The notes: generated by a model from the letters alone, not told the origin. 64,000 bases of DNA from Burkholderiaceae bacterium (GCA_023954045.1 JAMLIR010000003.1:62001-126000), one strand, 5' to 3'. Positions 19,048 through 26,754 are shown, counted from the first letter of the stretch. Translations and numbers: made by a program.

Positions 19048-19698
19048 ATGCGCGTTTCCCTGCATCGCTCCGCATTCCTGGCGCTCGCGCTGGCGGCCGG
19101 CGCGGCGCTGGCCCAGCAACCCGCACCGCCGGCGGCCGGCACGGCGCCGCCGGCCGGCTACCGGATGGGTCCCGGAATGATGGGCGGATATGGTCCCGGC
19201 TACGGCCCCGGCTACGGCCCCGGCTCCGGCGACGGTTACCGGATGGGTCCCGGGATGATGGGTGGTTACGGCCGGGGCTACGGCGTGGGTCCGGGGATGA
19301 TGGGGGGCTTCGGCCCGGGCTACGGGATGGGCCTCGGAATGATGGGGGGCTACGGGATGATGGGCGGCGGCGTCGGCCACGCGCTCTGGGCCCTCGACCT
19401 CGACGACGCGCAGCGCAAGCAGGTGCTCGCGATCCAGGAAGACCTGCGCAAGAAGCAGTGGGAGCTCGCCGGCAAGAGCCAGGAAGAGATGGCGAAGTTG
19501 CGCGACGCCTGGTGGACGTCGGGCAAGCGCGACCGCGCCGCGATTCTCGCCAGCTACAAGCGGCTGGACGAGCTGCGCCAGCAGGGGCTCGAACAGTCGC
19601 TCGATGCGGCCGACCGTCTCGACAAGGTCCTCACCGAGCAGCAGCGCGAGCAGCTCAGGCGCTGGGGGCCGTGGTGGATGCACGGCGACGGCGAATAG
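19048..19698 (+). CDS. Spy/CpxP-like periplasmic protein with Met/Gly/Tyr repeats
   Basis: After a signal peptide (SAFLALALAAGAALA) the 216-residue protein has about 90 residues of imperfect repeats of the type GYRMGPGMMGGYGPGYG, then a helical C-terminal domain of the heavy-metal-resistance/Spy type: LDLDDAQRKQVLAIQEDLRK and LDAADRLDKVLTEQQREQLRR, the LTxxQ-like motif of CpxP/Spy. The Met clusters could bind Cu(I) or Ag(I); this is inference. GGGAGG precedes the start by about 7 bases. It sits beside an HMA-fold protein and a SHOCT protein, suggesting an envelope metal-stress cluster. Confidence 0.82.
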   Translation: MRVSLHRSAFLALALAAGAALAQQPAPPAAGTAPPAGYRMGPGMMGGYGPGYGPGYGPGSGDGYRMGPGMMGGYGRGYGVGPGMMGGFGPGYGMGLGMMGGYGMMGGGVGHALWALDLDDAQRKQVLAIQEDLRKKQWELAGKSQEEMAKLRDAWWTSGKRDRAAILASYKRLDELRQQGLEQSLDAADRLDKVLTEQQREQLRRWGPWWMHGDGE

Positions 19699-19721
19699 CC
19701 GCGTCCGCGCCGGGCCGGCGG

Positions 19722-19955
19722 CTACATGCCGACCAGGTGCGCGCCCAGGCCGCGTCGCCGCACGCTCTCCAGAATGGCCTGCGCGCTGATCACGCTCGGG
19801 TCGTAGCCGACCAGCATCATCCGTTCGAGCCGCTCGCTGGGCTGCGCGCGGACGACGCCGGCGAGGTCGGCCAGCGTGGAGCGGACCTCGTGCAGCCGCG
19901 CGGGGTCCAGGCCGCGCTCGAGATCGACGATCACGTTGACGATGGGCTTGTCCAT
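19722..19955 (-). CDS. Small HMA-like (ferredoxin-fold) protein lacking CxxC
   Basis: This 77-residue protein (MDKPIVNVIVDLERGLDPAR to the end) has the beta-alpha-beta-beta-alpha-beta spacing of heavy-metal-associated domains (IVNVIVDLERGL, helix HEVRSTLADLAG, strands VVRAQ and RMMLVGYDPSVI, helix AQAILESVRRRG, strand GAHLVGM). It contains no cysteine, so the usual CxxC metal site is missing. It is convergent with the Met-rich Spy-like gene and divergent from the SHOCT gene. Role unknown; a structural or regulatory partner for a metal system is possible. Confidence 0.7.
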   Translation of the reverse strand: MDKPIVNVIVDLERGLDPARLHEVRSTLADLAGVVRAQPSERLERMMLVGYDPSVISAQAILESVRRRGLGAHLVGM

Positions 19956-20098
19956 GGCGCGCCTCCTGTCGGGGGATGTGGTTCGGTCGTACAGGGCGCC
20001 TCGCCCTGTCCGTCTGGTCGCCACTCTGATCGCGCGAGGTAACGAGGCGATTTCAGCCGCCGGCCGGATTGTTGCCGTTTCGTTTCGGCGCCGGCTGC

Positions 20099-20104
20099 AG
20101 GAGG
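20099..20104 (+). promoter_or_regulatory. Consensus ribosome-binding site AGGAGG for the SHOCT gene
   Basis: AGGAGG lies six to seven bases before the ATG at 20111 and decides that start over an in-frame ATG at 20069. Confidence 0.75.
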
Positions 20105-20110
20105 ATTTCG

Positions 20111-20380
20111 ATGATGTGGTACGGGACGGACGGGTGGGGCTGGGGCTGGACCTGGGGGCTCGGGATGATCCACGGCCTGCTGTGGTGGGTGTTCGTCATC
20201 CTCGGGATCGTGCTGCTGGTGCGGTTGCTGGCGCGCGGCCCGGGCTCGGGAACAGCGGCCCCGCCTTCGGCGCCGCTGCCGCCCGCCGAGACCGCGCTCG
20301 ACATCCTGAAGAAGCGCTACGCGCGCGGCGAGATCGGGAAGGACGAGTTCGAGGAGAAGAAGCGGGACCTGCAGGAGTGA
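20111..20380 (+). CDS. SHOCT-domain small membrane protein
   Basis: The 89-residue protein begins MMWYGTDGWGWGWTWGLG, followed by one transmembrane helix (HGLLWWVFVILGIVLLVRLLA) and a C-terminal SHOCT domain (DILKKRYARGEIGKDEFEEKKRDL). SHOCT motifs are oligomerisation or peptide-binding elements at protein ends, and this Trp/Gly-rich plus TM plus SHOCT layout is frequent next to copper or other metal-resistance genes. The start is fixed by the AGGAGG ribosome site. Confidence 0.85.
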   Translation: MMWYGTDGWGWGWTWGLGMIHGLLWWVFVILGIVLLVRLLARGPGSGTAAPPSAPLPPAETALDILKKRYARGEIGKDEFEEKKRDLQE

Positions 20381-20498
20381 TGGTGGCGATCCGGGAAGGT
20401 CGCCGCCGCTGGCGAATGCCTCGCCGCCCGCGACCGGTTGCCACCCGAAGCGCAAGCTCCGGTCGGCACGACCCCGTCGCCTCGAACTCGCTCGCCCA

Positions 20499-21233
20499 TC
20501 ACGACCGGCTTCGGCGCGGGACGAGCATGCCGACCTCGGCGCGATAGCGGCGGTAGCGCTCGCCGAATTGCGCGACGAGATCGCGCTCCTCGAACCAGAT
20601 TCCGGCGAAGACGTAGCCGCTGAGCCCCATCGAAAACAGCAGGTGTCCCGCCGTCATGACCGGCACCGACCAGAGACTGAGCAGGATGCCGAGGTACAGC
20701 GGGTGGCGCACGTACCGATAGAAGAGCGGCATCCTGAACGCCGGTGCAGGCATCGTGCGACCGGTCAATCGCGTGAAGACCTGCTGCAGTCCGAAGAGCT
20801 CGAAATGGTTGATGAGGAACGTGCTGATCAGCACCAGCGCCCATCCGAGCCAGAACATCGCCCACAGCAGCTCCACGGCGGCGGCATTCCCGATCCGCCA
20901 GACGATCGGTTCCTGAATCGGCCGCCATTGCCAGAAGAGAAGCGCGAGCACGATGCTGGTCGCGAGCACGTACGTGCTCCGCTCCACTGTCCGGGGGACG
21001 ATCCGCGTCCACGCGCGCTTGAACGCCTGACGCGCCATCACGCTGTGCTGCACGGCGAACAGGCTCAACAGGAGCACGTTGATCGATAGCGCTTCGAACA
21101 GTGTCGCGGTCGTCCCGCTGTCGACCGATCTCGGCACGAGCAGGTCGCCGCTGAAGCCGATGAGGTAGAGAAGGGCCCCCACGCTCGCTGCGTATGCGAT
21201 CAGCCCGTAGAGAAAGGAGAAGATTGCGCCCAT
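20499..21233 (-). CDS. mddA: MddA/NnrU-like membrane methyltransferase (methanethiol S-methyltransferase family)
   Basis: The 244-residue polytopic membrane protein has five or six hydrophobic helices and an isoprenylcysteine-methyltransferase-like C-terminus: YRYVRHPLYLGILLSLW and EERDLVAQFGERYRRYR. MddA uses SAM to methylate methanethiol to dimethylsulfide; NnrU proteins of denitrifiers share the fold. Length and N-terminal helix arrangement fit MddA, but the substrate cannot be proved from sequence. A SnoaL-like gene lies 82 bp upstream on the same strand. Confidence 0.75.
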   Translation of the reverse strand: MGAIFSFLYGLIAYAASVGALLYLIGFSGDLLVPRSVDSGTTATLFEALSINVLLLSLFAVQHSVMARQAFKRAWTRIVPRTVERSTYVLATSIVLALLFWQWRPIQEPIVWRIGNAAAVELLWAMFWLGWALVLISTFLINHFELFGLQQVFTRLTGRTMPAPAFRMPLFYRYVRHPLYLGILLSLWSVPVMTAGHLLFSMGLSGYVFAGIWFEERDLVAQFGERYRRYRAEVGMLVPRRSRS

Positions 21234-21315
21234 GGCAGTGTCCTTTGTCTGGGCGCGCCGCGGCCCGGACCGGGGCGCGGCGCGCGATGTGGTCGAAGTC
21301 GGCGTTGCGCTGGGG

Positions 21316-21675
21316 CTATGCCGCGGCCGTCGGGTGCATCGCGAAGGTCTGTGACACGATCTTTCCATCGCGCACGATGAAGGTGTCGGTACCGAGCGGG
21401 ATTGCGTTGCCCGCGCTCCAGGTGATGTACGCGATCTCGCCCTCGACGCGCAGCGTTCGCAGCGAGAAGCGACTGATCGCGCCGGGCGGGAGCGAGGCGA
21501 TGAACGCTTCGAAGAACTGACGAATCTCGGGTTTGCCGTGATATGTTTTGACTTCGCTGAAGAAGCGTGCGTCGTCGTCGTAGTCACGCACGATTGCGTC
21601 GACGCCTTTCTGCTCGACGAAGGCCTGCAAGTGGTTGCGGACGACGGATTCGATGTCGGATGCCTCGAGGTCCAT
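21316..21675 (-). CDS. SnoaL/NTF2-like protein
   Basis: The 119-residue protein (MDLEASDIESVVRNHLQAFV onwards) shows the SnoaL-like pattern: helix-rich N-terminus, RDYDDDARFFSEVKTYHGK, IRQFFEAFIASLP and a terminal SGNxIPLGTDTFIVRDGKI-type strand pair ending HPTAAA. Such proteins are small-molecule enzymes or binding modules; no catalytic set is evident. An alternative start at 21690 adds five residues. It lies between an AraC regulator (divergent) and the methyltransferase gene, so both may be in the regulator's target operon. Confidence 0.8.
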   Translation of the reverse strand: MDLEASDIESVVRNHLQAFVEQKGVDAIVRDYDDDARFFSEVKTYHGKPEIRQFFEAFIASLPPGAISRFSLRTLRVEGEIAYITWSAGNAIPLGTDTFIVRDGKIVSQTFAMHPTAAA

Positions 21676-21840
21676 GATTCGTTGCTCCATTCGAGTGAGG
21701 GGTAGGAGAGGGCATAGTGTCGAAAGCCACGCCAACCCGCCCCGCCGGAAATCCGCACGACTTGGCCGCGCGTCCTCGATTGCCTGATCGCCGCCCACGA
21801 GGCTTGCCGCGACTCCGCCAGGCTTGATCGCCAGTCCGCC

Positions 21841-22839
21841 ATGACGCACGACATCCTCTCCGACGTCTTGCGCAGCGTGCGTCTACGGGGGGTTCTCTAC
21901 TTCTACGTCAACGGAACGCGGGAGTGGGCGGCCGAGGCGCCGGCGTCTTGCGAGATCGCTGCGGCGGTCATGCCGAGGTCGGAGCACGTGATGGAGTACC
22001 ACGTCGTGGTTTCCGGCGCCTGCTGGGCCGCGGTGACAGGTGACGCCCCGGTGCGGCTGGAGACGGGGGATATCGTCCTCTTCCCCCACGGCGATCCTCA
22101 CGTCGTTTCGAGCGCGGTCGGGATGAGGGCGCCGCCGGACATAGCGGGATACTTCGAACGGAAGCAGCAACGCACGCCGTTCATCCTGCATCTCGATGCG
22201 CGCGAGGTCCAGGTGGGGACGGTTGCCGACGGCCCGGGCAACACGACGCTCGTATGCGGTTTCCTGGGCTGCGACCTGCGGCCGTTCAATCCGCTGATCG
22301 CGTCGCTGCCGCGATTGATGCATGTGCCGGCGGACTCTCGCCAGGACTGGACTGCGCAACTCATGCGGCAGGCTGCGGCGGAGTCACGGGACAGGCGGCC
22401 GGGCGGGGATGCGATGCTCGAGCGCCTGAGCGAGATGATGTTCGTCGACGCCGTGCGACGCCACCTGGGCGCGCTCCCCGAGGACAGCCGGGGCTGGCTT
22501 GCAGGGACACGCGACCGTTTCGTGGGCCGCGCGCTGACCCTCATGCACGAAGCGCCAGCGGTCGCGTGGTCAGTCGACGAACTCAGCCGGCGCGTCGGAC
22601 TGTCGCGCTCCGCGCTGCACGAGCGATTCGTCGATGTGATCGGGCAGGCGCCCATGCAGTACCTCGCGAACTGGCGCATGCAGGTCGGGGCGGCGCTGCT
22701 TCGCGATACCGCTGCGCCGGTCGCTTCGGTAGCGCTGGAAGTCGGCTACCAATCCGAAGCGGCGTTCACGCGCGCGTTCAAGCGGTTGGTCGGCATGCCG
22801 CCATCGCTCTGGCGGCGCCAGGCGACGGCCCAGGCGTGA
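21841..22839 (+). CDS. AraC-family transcriptional regulator with cupin N-terminus
   Basis: The 332-residue protein has an N-terminal cupin-type sensor (MEYHVVVSGACWAAVTGDAP, LETGDIVLFPHGDPHVVSS) and a C-terminal AraC HTH domain with both helices: WSVDELSRRVGLSRSALHERF and ASVALEVGYQSEAAFTRAFKRLVG, ending at MPPSLWRR. The cupin_6-type N-terminus is common in regulators of reactive small-molecule or oxidoreductase genes. It is divergent from the SnoaL/MddA-like pair, which are the likely targets; the effector is unknown. Confidence 0.9.
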   Translation: MTHDILSDVLRSVRLRGVLYFYVNGTREWAAEAPASCEIAAAVMPRSEHVMEYHVVVSGACWAAVTGDAPVRLETGDIVLFPHGDPHVVSSAVGMRAPPDIAGYFERKQQRTPFILHLDAREVQVGTVADGPGNTTLVCGFLGCDLRPFNPLIASLPRLMHVPADSRQDWTAQLMRQAAAESRDRRPGGDAMLERLSEMMFVDAVRRHLGALPEDSRGWLAGTRDRFVGRALTLMHEAPAVAWSVDELSRRVGLSRSALHERFVDVIGQAPMQYLANWRMQVGAALLRDTAAPVASVALEVGYQSEAAFTRAFKRLVGMPPSLWRRQATAQA

Positions 22840-23021
22840 TCGTTGCCGCGGATGCCGCCATCACTGGGTCGCACGAGTTGAACCGTGGCCCCGCGGCGAT
22901 GGGTTGGCGTTGCTGGAAGACCGCTCGACGTTCGCCCTGACGTTGGCCCCGTTGGCAGACAGTTCTGAACCGGAGGGGCGCAGATCTTCAGCGTGCCGGG
23001 AAACTTTTCTCTGCCTGATGA

Positions 23022-23690
23022 ATGTGCGGTCGCTACGTCCTCTACGGCCCTGACGCCCGATTGATCGAGGCCTTCGACATCCGCGAGGTGCCGAGCCTGC
23101 CGCCACGCTACAACATCGCGCCCACGGCCGACATCCTGGTCGTGCTGAACGGCGCCAGCGGCGAGCGGATCGCCCGGACGATGCGCTGGGGTCTGGTGCC
23201 GAGCTGGACGAAGGACCCGGCGATCGGCGCCAAGATGAACAACGCGCGGTCGGAGACGGTGGACACGAAGCCGGCGTTCAGGTCGGCGTTCAAGTCGCGG
23301 CGTTGCCTGATCCCGGCCAACGGGTTCTACGAGTGGCAGGCGCCTGAGGTGCCGAAAGCGCGCAAGCAACCGTGGTACATCTCGCCGACCAACGCCCCGT
23401 TCTTCGCGTTCGCAGGCCTGATGGAGCGGTGGGGGCCGCGGGAGGACCCGCTCTACACGACCTGCATCGTTACGACCGACGCCAACGAGCTGATGGAGCC
23501 GATCCACGACCGCATGCCGGTAGTCTTGGCGCCCGAGGCGTGGGGCGGGTGGCTTGACTCGGCGACGCCGACGTCCGAGGTGAAGCTGCTGCTACGGCCG
23601 GCTCCTGCAGAGGGCATGCAGGCGTGGCCGGTGTCGCTGGCGGTGAGCAATGCGCGGAACGAGGGTGCGTCGCTGATCGAGGCGACCTGA
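23022..23690 (+). CDS. SOS response-associated peptidase (SRAP/YedK/HMCES family)
   Basis: SRAP proteins form a thiazolidine DNA-protein crosslink with abasic sites in single-stranded DNA to shield them. The 222-residue protein starts MCGRYV, so Cys2 becomes N-terminal after Met removal and is the crosslinking nucleophile. Other family residues are visible: NNARSETVDTKPAF, RRCLIPANGFYEWQ (with the active Glu) and the conserved His in EPIHDRMPVVL. Length is normal. The 182 bp upstream holds no gene. The minus strand beyond its 3' end carries decayed copies of the PDG-motif frames. Confidence 0.95.
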   Translation: MCGRYVLYGPDARLIEAFDIREVPSLPPRYNIAPTADILVVLNGASGERIARTMRWGLVPSWTKDPAIGAKMNNARSETVDTKPAFRSAFKSRRCLIPANGFYEWQAPEVPKARKQPWYISPTNAPFFAFAGLMERWGPREDPLYTTCIVTTDANELMEPIHDRMPVVLAPEAWGGWLDSATPTSEVKLLLRPAPAEGMQAWPVSLAVSNARNEGASLIEAT

Positions 23691-23699
23691 GGCCCCGTG

Positions 23700-23835
23700 A
23701 GTCGACCTCGAGGCACGACCGTATCAACGCCGGCATCGTGGGGACGGTCGTCCCGTCAGGCCGAATGCGGATCGTGCGGCCGTCGGGCCAGAGCAACAAT
23801 GCGTCGCCGGACTCGGGTAGGACGAACAGGTGCGT
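23700..23835 (-). pseudogene. Decayed W-type PDG-motif small frame (copy A)
   Basis: The minus strand encodes HLFVLPESGDALLLWPDG followed by RTIRIRPDG, closely matching copy C (26450-26614) in both protein and DNA. At the position of copy C's ATG it has ACG, and no other start is near. The frame runs on without a natural end into the antisense of the SRAP gene. It starts about 10 bases after the stop of the L-type frame at 23843. Taken as a broken copy. Confidence 0.5.
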
Positions 23836-23842
23836 GGCGGAA

Positions 23843-24034
23843 TCAACCGCCGGTTTGTCGGGCGACGTTCTTGTTCTGGGCTGCGTCGTGTGCCAGCGTG
23901 CGGCGATCGTCGCGTGCAGCGTGTTTCAGCGGCTCTGCACGCACTTGGCCGCTGGGGCTGATCCGCACCGCCGTGCCGTCCGGGTACAGCACGATGATCG
24001 TGTTTCCGCACAGCCGGATGATCGCTGGCGTCAA
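23843..24034 (-). CDS. L-type PDG-motif small protein, copy A (63 residues, TTG start)
   Basis: The frame reads (L)TPAIIRLCGNTIIVLYPDG, then TAVRISPSGQVRAEPLK and a polar tail ending QTGG. It matches the frame at 25265-25519 over about 30 residues and shares, just before its start, a GATCCGGCA-type segment also found before copy C of the W-type frame. I do not recognise a family. The predicted fold of the motif is a beta-hairpin turning at PDG. Expression is unproven; it may be a relic like its downstream W-type neighbour. Confidence 0.45.
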   Translation of the reverse strand: MTPAIIRLCGNTIIVLYPDGTAVRISPSGQVRAEPLKHAARDDRRTLAHDAAQNKNVARQTGG

Positions 24035-24150
24035 GCCGGCAGGATGCCGGATCGGGGCGGGGGGTATCAGACGGGCGGATCAGGCGCGGCACGCGTGTTG
24101 ATGTGTGCCATTTGGCGCCAGCCAACACAAATTACTAGACGGCCCGCGTC

Positions 24151-25173
24151 TCACTTGCCGCGGTATGGTATCCGAGACTTCTCTACCGCGACCGAATGGC
24201 CGTAGGATTGCCTCCCGGTTGCCTCGAGCAGGCGCCGGACGGCATCGGCGGAAGCGTCAGCGTTGGCCGATGGCCCGACCCAGACCTTCAACGCGCGCTC
24301 ATCGGCAAAGTCCTGACGCGAGTCCAATCCTCTGAAAAGCTCGATCTCGACAAAAGGGATGATCGAGCCGGCACCGGGCCGAAGTTTCACCGGCATGACG
24401 GACTCTCGGCCGGGCTGAGGCGATCTATCCAGACCCTCCACTATCACGAGGCGCCATTCCTTTTCCTCGCAGAATCCGGAATGCTTGATGAACGGCGCGA
24501 CCATCAGCGCGCGGGAAGGCAACTCAACCGGCGGTACCCGTCGCTCAGGGATTCCTTCAGGTGCAACCTTCCGGTACTCGGTCCCATATTCGTGCCACTC
24601 TCGCTCAAGTCGGATTTCGTCATTGATCACTTCGCGTGCGATCTGTCGCTGTTCGCCTTCATCGTAAACGCATGGTCCGAACGCAACTCGATCGCGCGCC
24701 ACATTGATTTGCCGGTGCAGGTGGGCCAAAGGTATCCCCAACGAATACCCACCAGCCGGAGGGCAGTATCGCGTCCACTGCGAAAGGAGATTGCCTTCGG
24801 CGGAGAAAGAGGCGACGTACATTCCCAAGCCCGGCCCACCAGCCTCCAAGACGCGATCCGCTTGACGTTCGAGTATGTGCCGAGAATCGTTGTCGAGATC
24901 GCTCGGGCCGCGGGCGGCTATTCTGAGTTCGTCAGCCAGCAGTTCTAGGAATTGCTTAACCTCCTGTTGGTCGTTGAGGTGATGAATGCTAGTCGCCCAG
25001 AGCACACCCTTCTCGAGGATGCTCTGCAGCGCGCCTGCAGCCGTATAGTGAAAAAGGTGGGTCGGTTCGTCTCGATGTTCGAGCGCAATCCTTCGCTTGA
25101 GTGTCGGAGACATCAACTCAATGTGTCGCATAAGCGATAGGCCCGATCGGGGAGGCCGCGGTAGTGCAGTCAT
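24151..25173 (-). CDS. DUF2971-domain protein
   Basis: The 340-residue protein has the DUF2971 landmarks: LFHYTAAGALQSILEKGVLWATS near residues 40-62, HLNDQQEVKQF, FSAEGNLLSQWTRYCPPAGGY with following SLGIP, and HSGFCEEKEWRLVI. DUF2971 is an uncharacterised family; its HYT..IL..G..W start resembles ADP-ribosyltransferase-like folds such as DarT, which is inference only. The start at 25173 is chosen because a short upstream W-type PDG frame ends in an ATGA overlap with this ATG, with GGAG just upstream. Base composition is visibly less GC-rich than the core genes, consistent with acquisition. Confidence 0.82.
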   Translation of the reverse strand: MTALPRPPRSGLSLMRHIELMSPTLKRRIALEHRDEPTHLFHYTAAGALQSILEKGVLWATSIHHLNDQQEVKQFLELLADELRIAARGPSDLDNDSRHILERQADRVLEAGGPGLGMYVASFSAEGNLLSQWTRYCPPAGGYSLGIPLAHLHRQINVARDRVAFGPCVYDEGEQRQIAREVINDEIRLEREWHEYGTEYRKVAPEGIPERRVPPVELPSRALMVAPFIKHSGFCEEKEWRLVIVEGLDRSPQPGRESVMPVKLRPGAGSIIPFVEIELFRGLDSRQDFADERALKVWVGPSANADASADAVRRLLEATGRQSYGHSVAVEKSRIPYRGK

Positions 25174-25349
25174 ATCGTCATCTGCTCCATTCGATGGTCG
25201 GCGACTGGCCCAGTGGCCTTAGTCACCGAACTCGCGCGCGCCACTGGCGCCGGCCGCCCGGATTCTAGATCCGCGATGAAGTCTTTGGGCCGAATGCGTA
25301 AGGTTCGTCCGTCGGGCCAAGTGGCGAGCGCTTCGCGGGGTTCGGACAC
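25170..25349 (-). CDS. W-type PDG-motif small protein, copy B, coupled to the DUF2971 gene
   Basis: A 59-residue frame from a GTG start: VSEPREALATWPDGRTLRIR followed by PKDFIADLESGRP, ending EQMTI. Its TGA overlaps the ATG of the DUF2971 gene (ATGA, 4 bp), the arrangement of a translationally coupled pair. The WPDGR(T)xRIRP core is shared with copies A and C. The true start is uncertain; the frame is open further upstream. No family recognised. Confidence 0.5.
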   Translation of the reverse strand: MSEPREALATWPDGRTLRIRPKDFIADLESGRPAPVARASSVTKATGPVADHRMEQMTI

Positions 25350-25519
25350 CTTACAACCGCCACCAGCACGAACCGGGGAGCGGCACAGTGCGGCGACGAG
25401 TTCGAGCGGCTGGCACAGGCCGCACCTGACCGTTGGGGAGTGAGTCGCCGGGCCGTGCCGTCCGGGTACAGCGCGATGATCGCGCCGTCGCACAGCCGGC
25501 GGATGGCCGAGGTGGTCAC
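25265..25519 (-). CDS. L-type PDG-motif small frame, copy B (84 residues, GTG start)
   Basis: The frame begins VTTSAIRRLCDGAIIALYPD and continues GTARRLTPQRS, matching copy A at 23843-24034. Its second half overlaps the W-type copy B in another frame, so only the first 30-35 residues look conserved; the remaining tail may be untranslated or aberrant. The upstream DNA shares the GATACCGC and GATC(C)GG elements with the other copies. Confidence 0.35.
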   Translation of the reverse strand: MTTSAIRRLCDGAIIALYPDGTARRLTPQRSGAACASRSNSSPHCAAPRFVLVAVVRCPNPAKRSPLGPTDEPYAFGPKTSSRI

Positions 25520-25658
25520 TCCAGCGACAACGCCCGATCTACTCCGGGCGCGGTATCGGCCGGACGGTCTAGAACGTGTGGCTGGCGTATCCACGGCCAG
25601 ATGAACGGATCGCGCGCCCGTCGTGCCAGATCAGCAGTGTCACGGCCCGGTGCCGCGA

Positions 25659-26453
25659 CTACCTGGTGCCGACGAAGGCCAACCCCACGCTGCGACCTGG
25701 ATCGACGACGGCTGCAAGAAGCTGAGTCACGCCGGACGTTGGCTGTGTGATGACGCCGATGCCGGTCACGGTAGCGTTCGCCAGCAAGCACGGGTTCGGT
25801 CCGAAGGTGATAGCGACGTCGTAGACGTTCTTGCCCGAAGCGCGCGGCGCAGCCATGCCGGTGAAACTGCAACCGCTCGAGGTGACGGCGCTCAGCGCGC
25901 CCGACGCGCCAATCGTGACCGAGGCTGTCTCCCCGGTTGGGCCGACTGTTCCCGAGTAGGCGCCCGCAATGGCGCTTGGCGTCGCGGGTTGGTCATAGTT
26001 GTAGCCGACAACGGCCGCCGCTGTGGCTGAGAAGGTCATCGGGGTTTGCCCAGCGTATTGGAGGGTGCCCTGAACCGAGACCCCTGGAACGTAGCTACCA
26101 CTGGCGGAACCCGAGTACGTCGTAACGGTCGGAAAGTAGTAGTCCCGAATGTTCGATACAGAAAAGGCGTTGTTGGCTGAGGCGCCGGCCCCGTGAACAA
26201 AACCGTAGATCAGGCTACCCACCGAGTAGTAGGCCCAGACCGTATCGTCCTCGAGTACGAGGACACCTATGTCGTAGCCTCGTGATGTGGTTCCACTGTA
26301 TGCGCCCTCTGCCTTGAGTACGGGGGGCGCGCCACCGCTATCGCCGCCGCCTCCGCATCCTGCAAGTCCCGCGAGAATGGCTGCTGTCGTGGCTGTCCAG
26401 CCGACAAACCTCCGAATGTGGGGAACCGGGATCCGGTCGGTGCGGGTTGTCAT
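25659..26453 (-). CDS. Lipoprotein of unknown function with two related beta-rich repeats
   Basis: The 264-residue product has a signal ending in lipobox ILAGLAGCGGGGD. The mature part contains two segments starting with the same pattern: EGAYSGTTSRGYDIGVLVLE and AGAYSGTVGPTGETASVTIG, each followed by strands such as DDTVWAYYSVGS and GALSAVTSSGC. This is a common design of small Burkholderiales lipoproteins with no assigned role. GGAGGGG precedes the ATG, and the short frame at 26450-26614 overlaps the start by ATGA, so the two are probably translated together. Confidence 0.75.
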   Translation of the reverse strand: MTTRTDRIPVPHIRRFVGWTATTAAILAGLAGCGGGGDSGGAPPVLKAEGAYSGTTSRGYDIGVLVLEDDTVWAYYSVGSLIYGFVHGAGASANNAFSVSNIRDYYFPTVTTYSGSASGSYVPGVSVQGTLQYAGQTPMTFSATAAAVVGYNYDQPATPSAIAGAYSGTVGPTGETASVTIGASGALSAVTSSGCSFTGMAAPRASGKNVYDVAITFGPNPCLLANATVTGIGVITQPTSGVTQLLAAVVDPGRSVGLAFVGTR

Positions 26454-26614
26454 GGTGCCCCCTCCGTTTTGACCGACGCATTGTCAGCGCGTCGGGGCGC
26501 ACCAGGTGAGCCTGAGGTGGCACCGTAGAGCCGTCCGGCCGTAATGCGAACAGCACGGCCGTCGGGCCAGACGAGCAGCGCGTCGGCGGACTCGGGGAGA
26601 ACGATCAGGCGCAT
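26450..26614 (-). CDS. W-type PDG-motif small protein, copy C (54 residues), coupled to the lipoprotein gene
   Basis: An intact frame from ATG: MRLIVLPESADALLVWPDGR followed by AVRITAGRLYGATSG, ending KTEGAP. Its TGA overlaps the lipoprotein ATG (ATGA). The DNA for residues 2-25 is about 80 per cent identical by eye to copy A. The segment before the ATG (GATCCGGCAACATCCCGCC) resembles the one before L-type copy A. This is the best-preserved member of the family seen here. No known family is recognised; the sequence suggests a short beta-hairpin protein. Confidence 0.55.
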   Translation of the reverse strand: MRLIVLPESADALLVWPDGRAVRITAGRLYGATSGSPGAPRRADNASVKTEGAP

Positions 26615-26674
26615 GGCGGGATGTTGCCGGATCGGAGGGCGCGGGCGGTATCGGTCGGAAGGCCTATGTGCCCG

Positions 26675-26690
26675 AACTAGACGTCTAGTT
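26675..26690. repeat. 16-bp perfect palindrome AACTAGACGTCTAGTT
   Basis: AACTAGAC is followed directly by its reverse complement. It lies about 60 bp upstream of the small frame at 26614 on the minus strand, and related CTAGAC half-sites lie upstream of the other two copies (near 24133 and 25567). It may be an operator or an element boundary. Confidence 0.6.
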
Positions 26691-26733
26691 CCCGGTGCGC
26701 TTTCGGGGGCCGGAACGTTCGCGTAGATCCACC

Positions 26734-26754
26734 GTGGCTACATGGTGGCTACAT
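26734..26754. repeat. Tandem direct repeat of GTGGCTACAT
   Basis: Two copies of the ten-base unit separated by one base, 61 bp beyond the CCA end of tRNA-Phe. It lies in the likely insertion-prone side of the tRNA; it could be part of an old integrase leader or attachment region. Apart from this and the palindrome, 26615-26814 shows no gene. Confidence 0.5.

Noticed and set aside
19159-19380. Tandem DNA repeats that might suggest a CRISPR or VNTR array
   Set aside because: The repeats are in frame within the Spy-like gene and encode the Met/Gly/Tyr-rich segment; there are no spacers.
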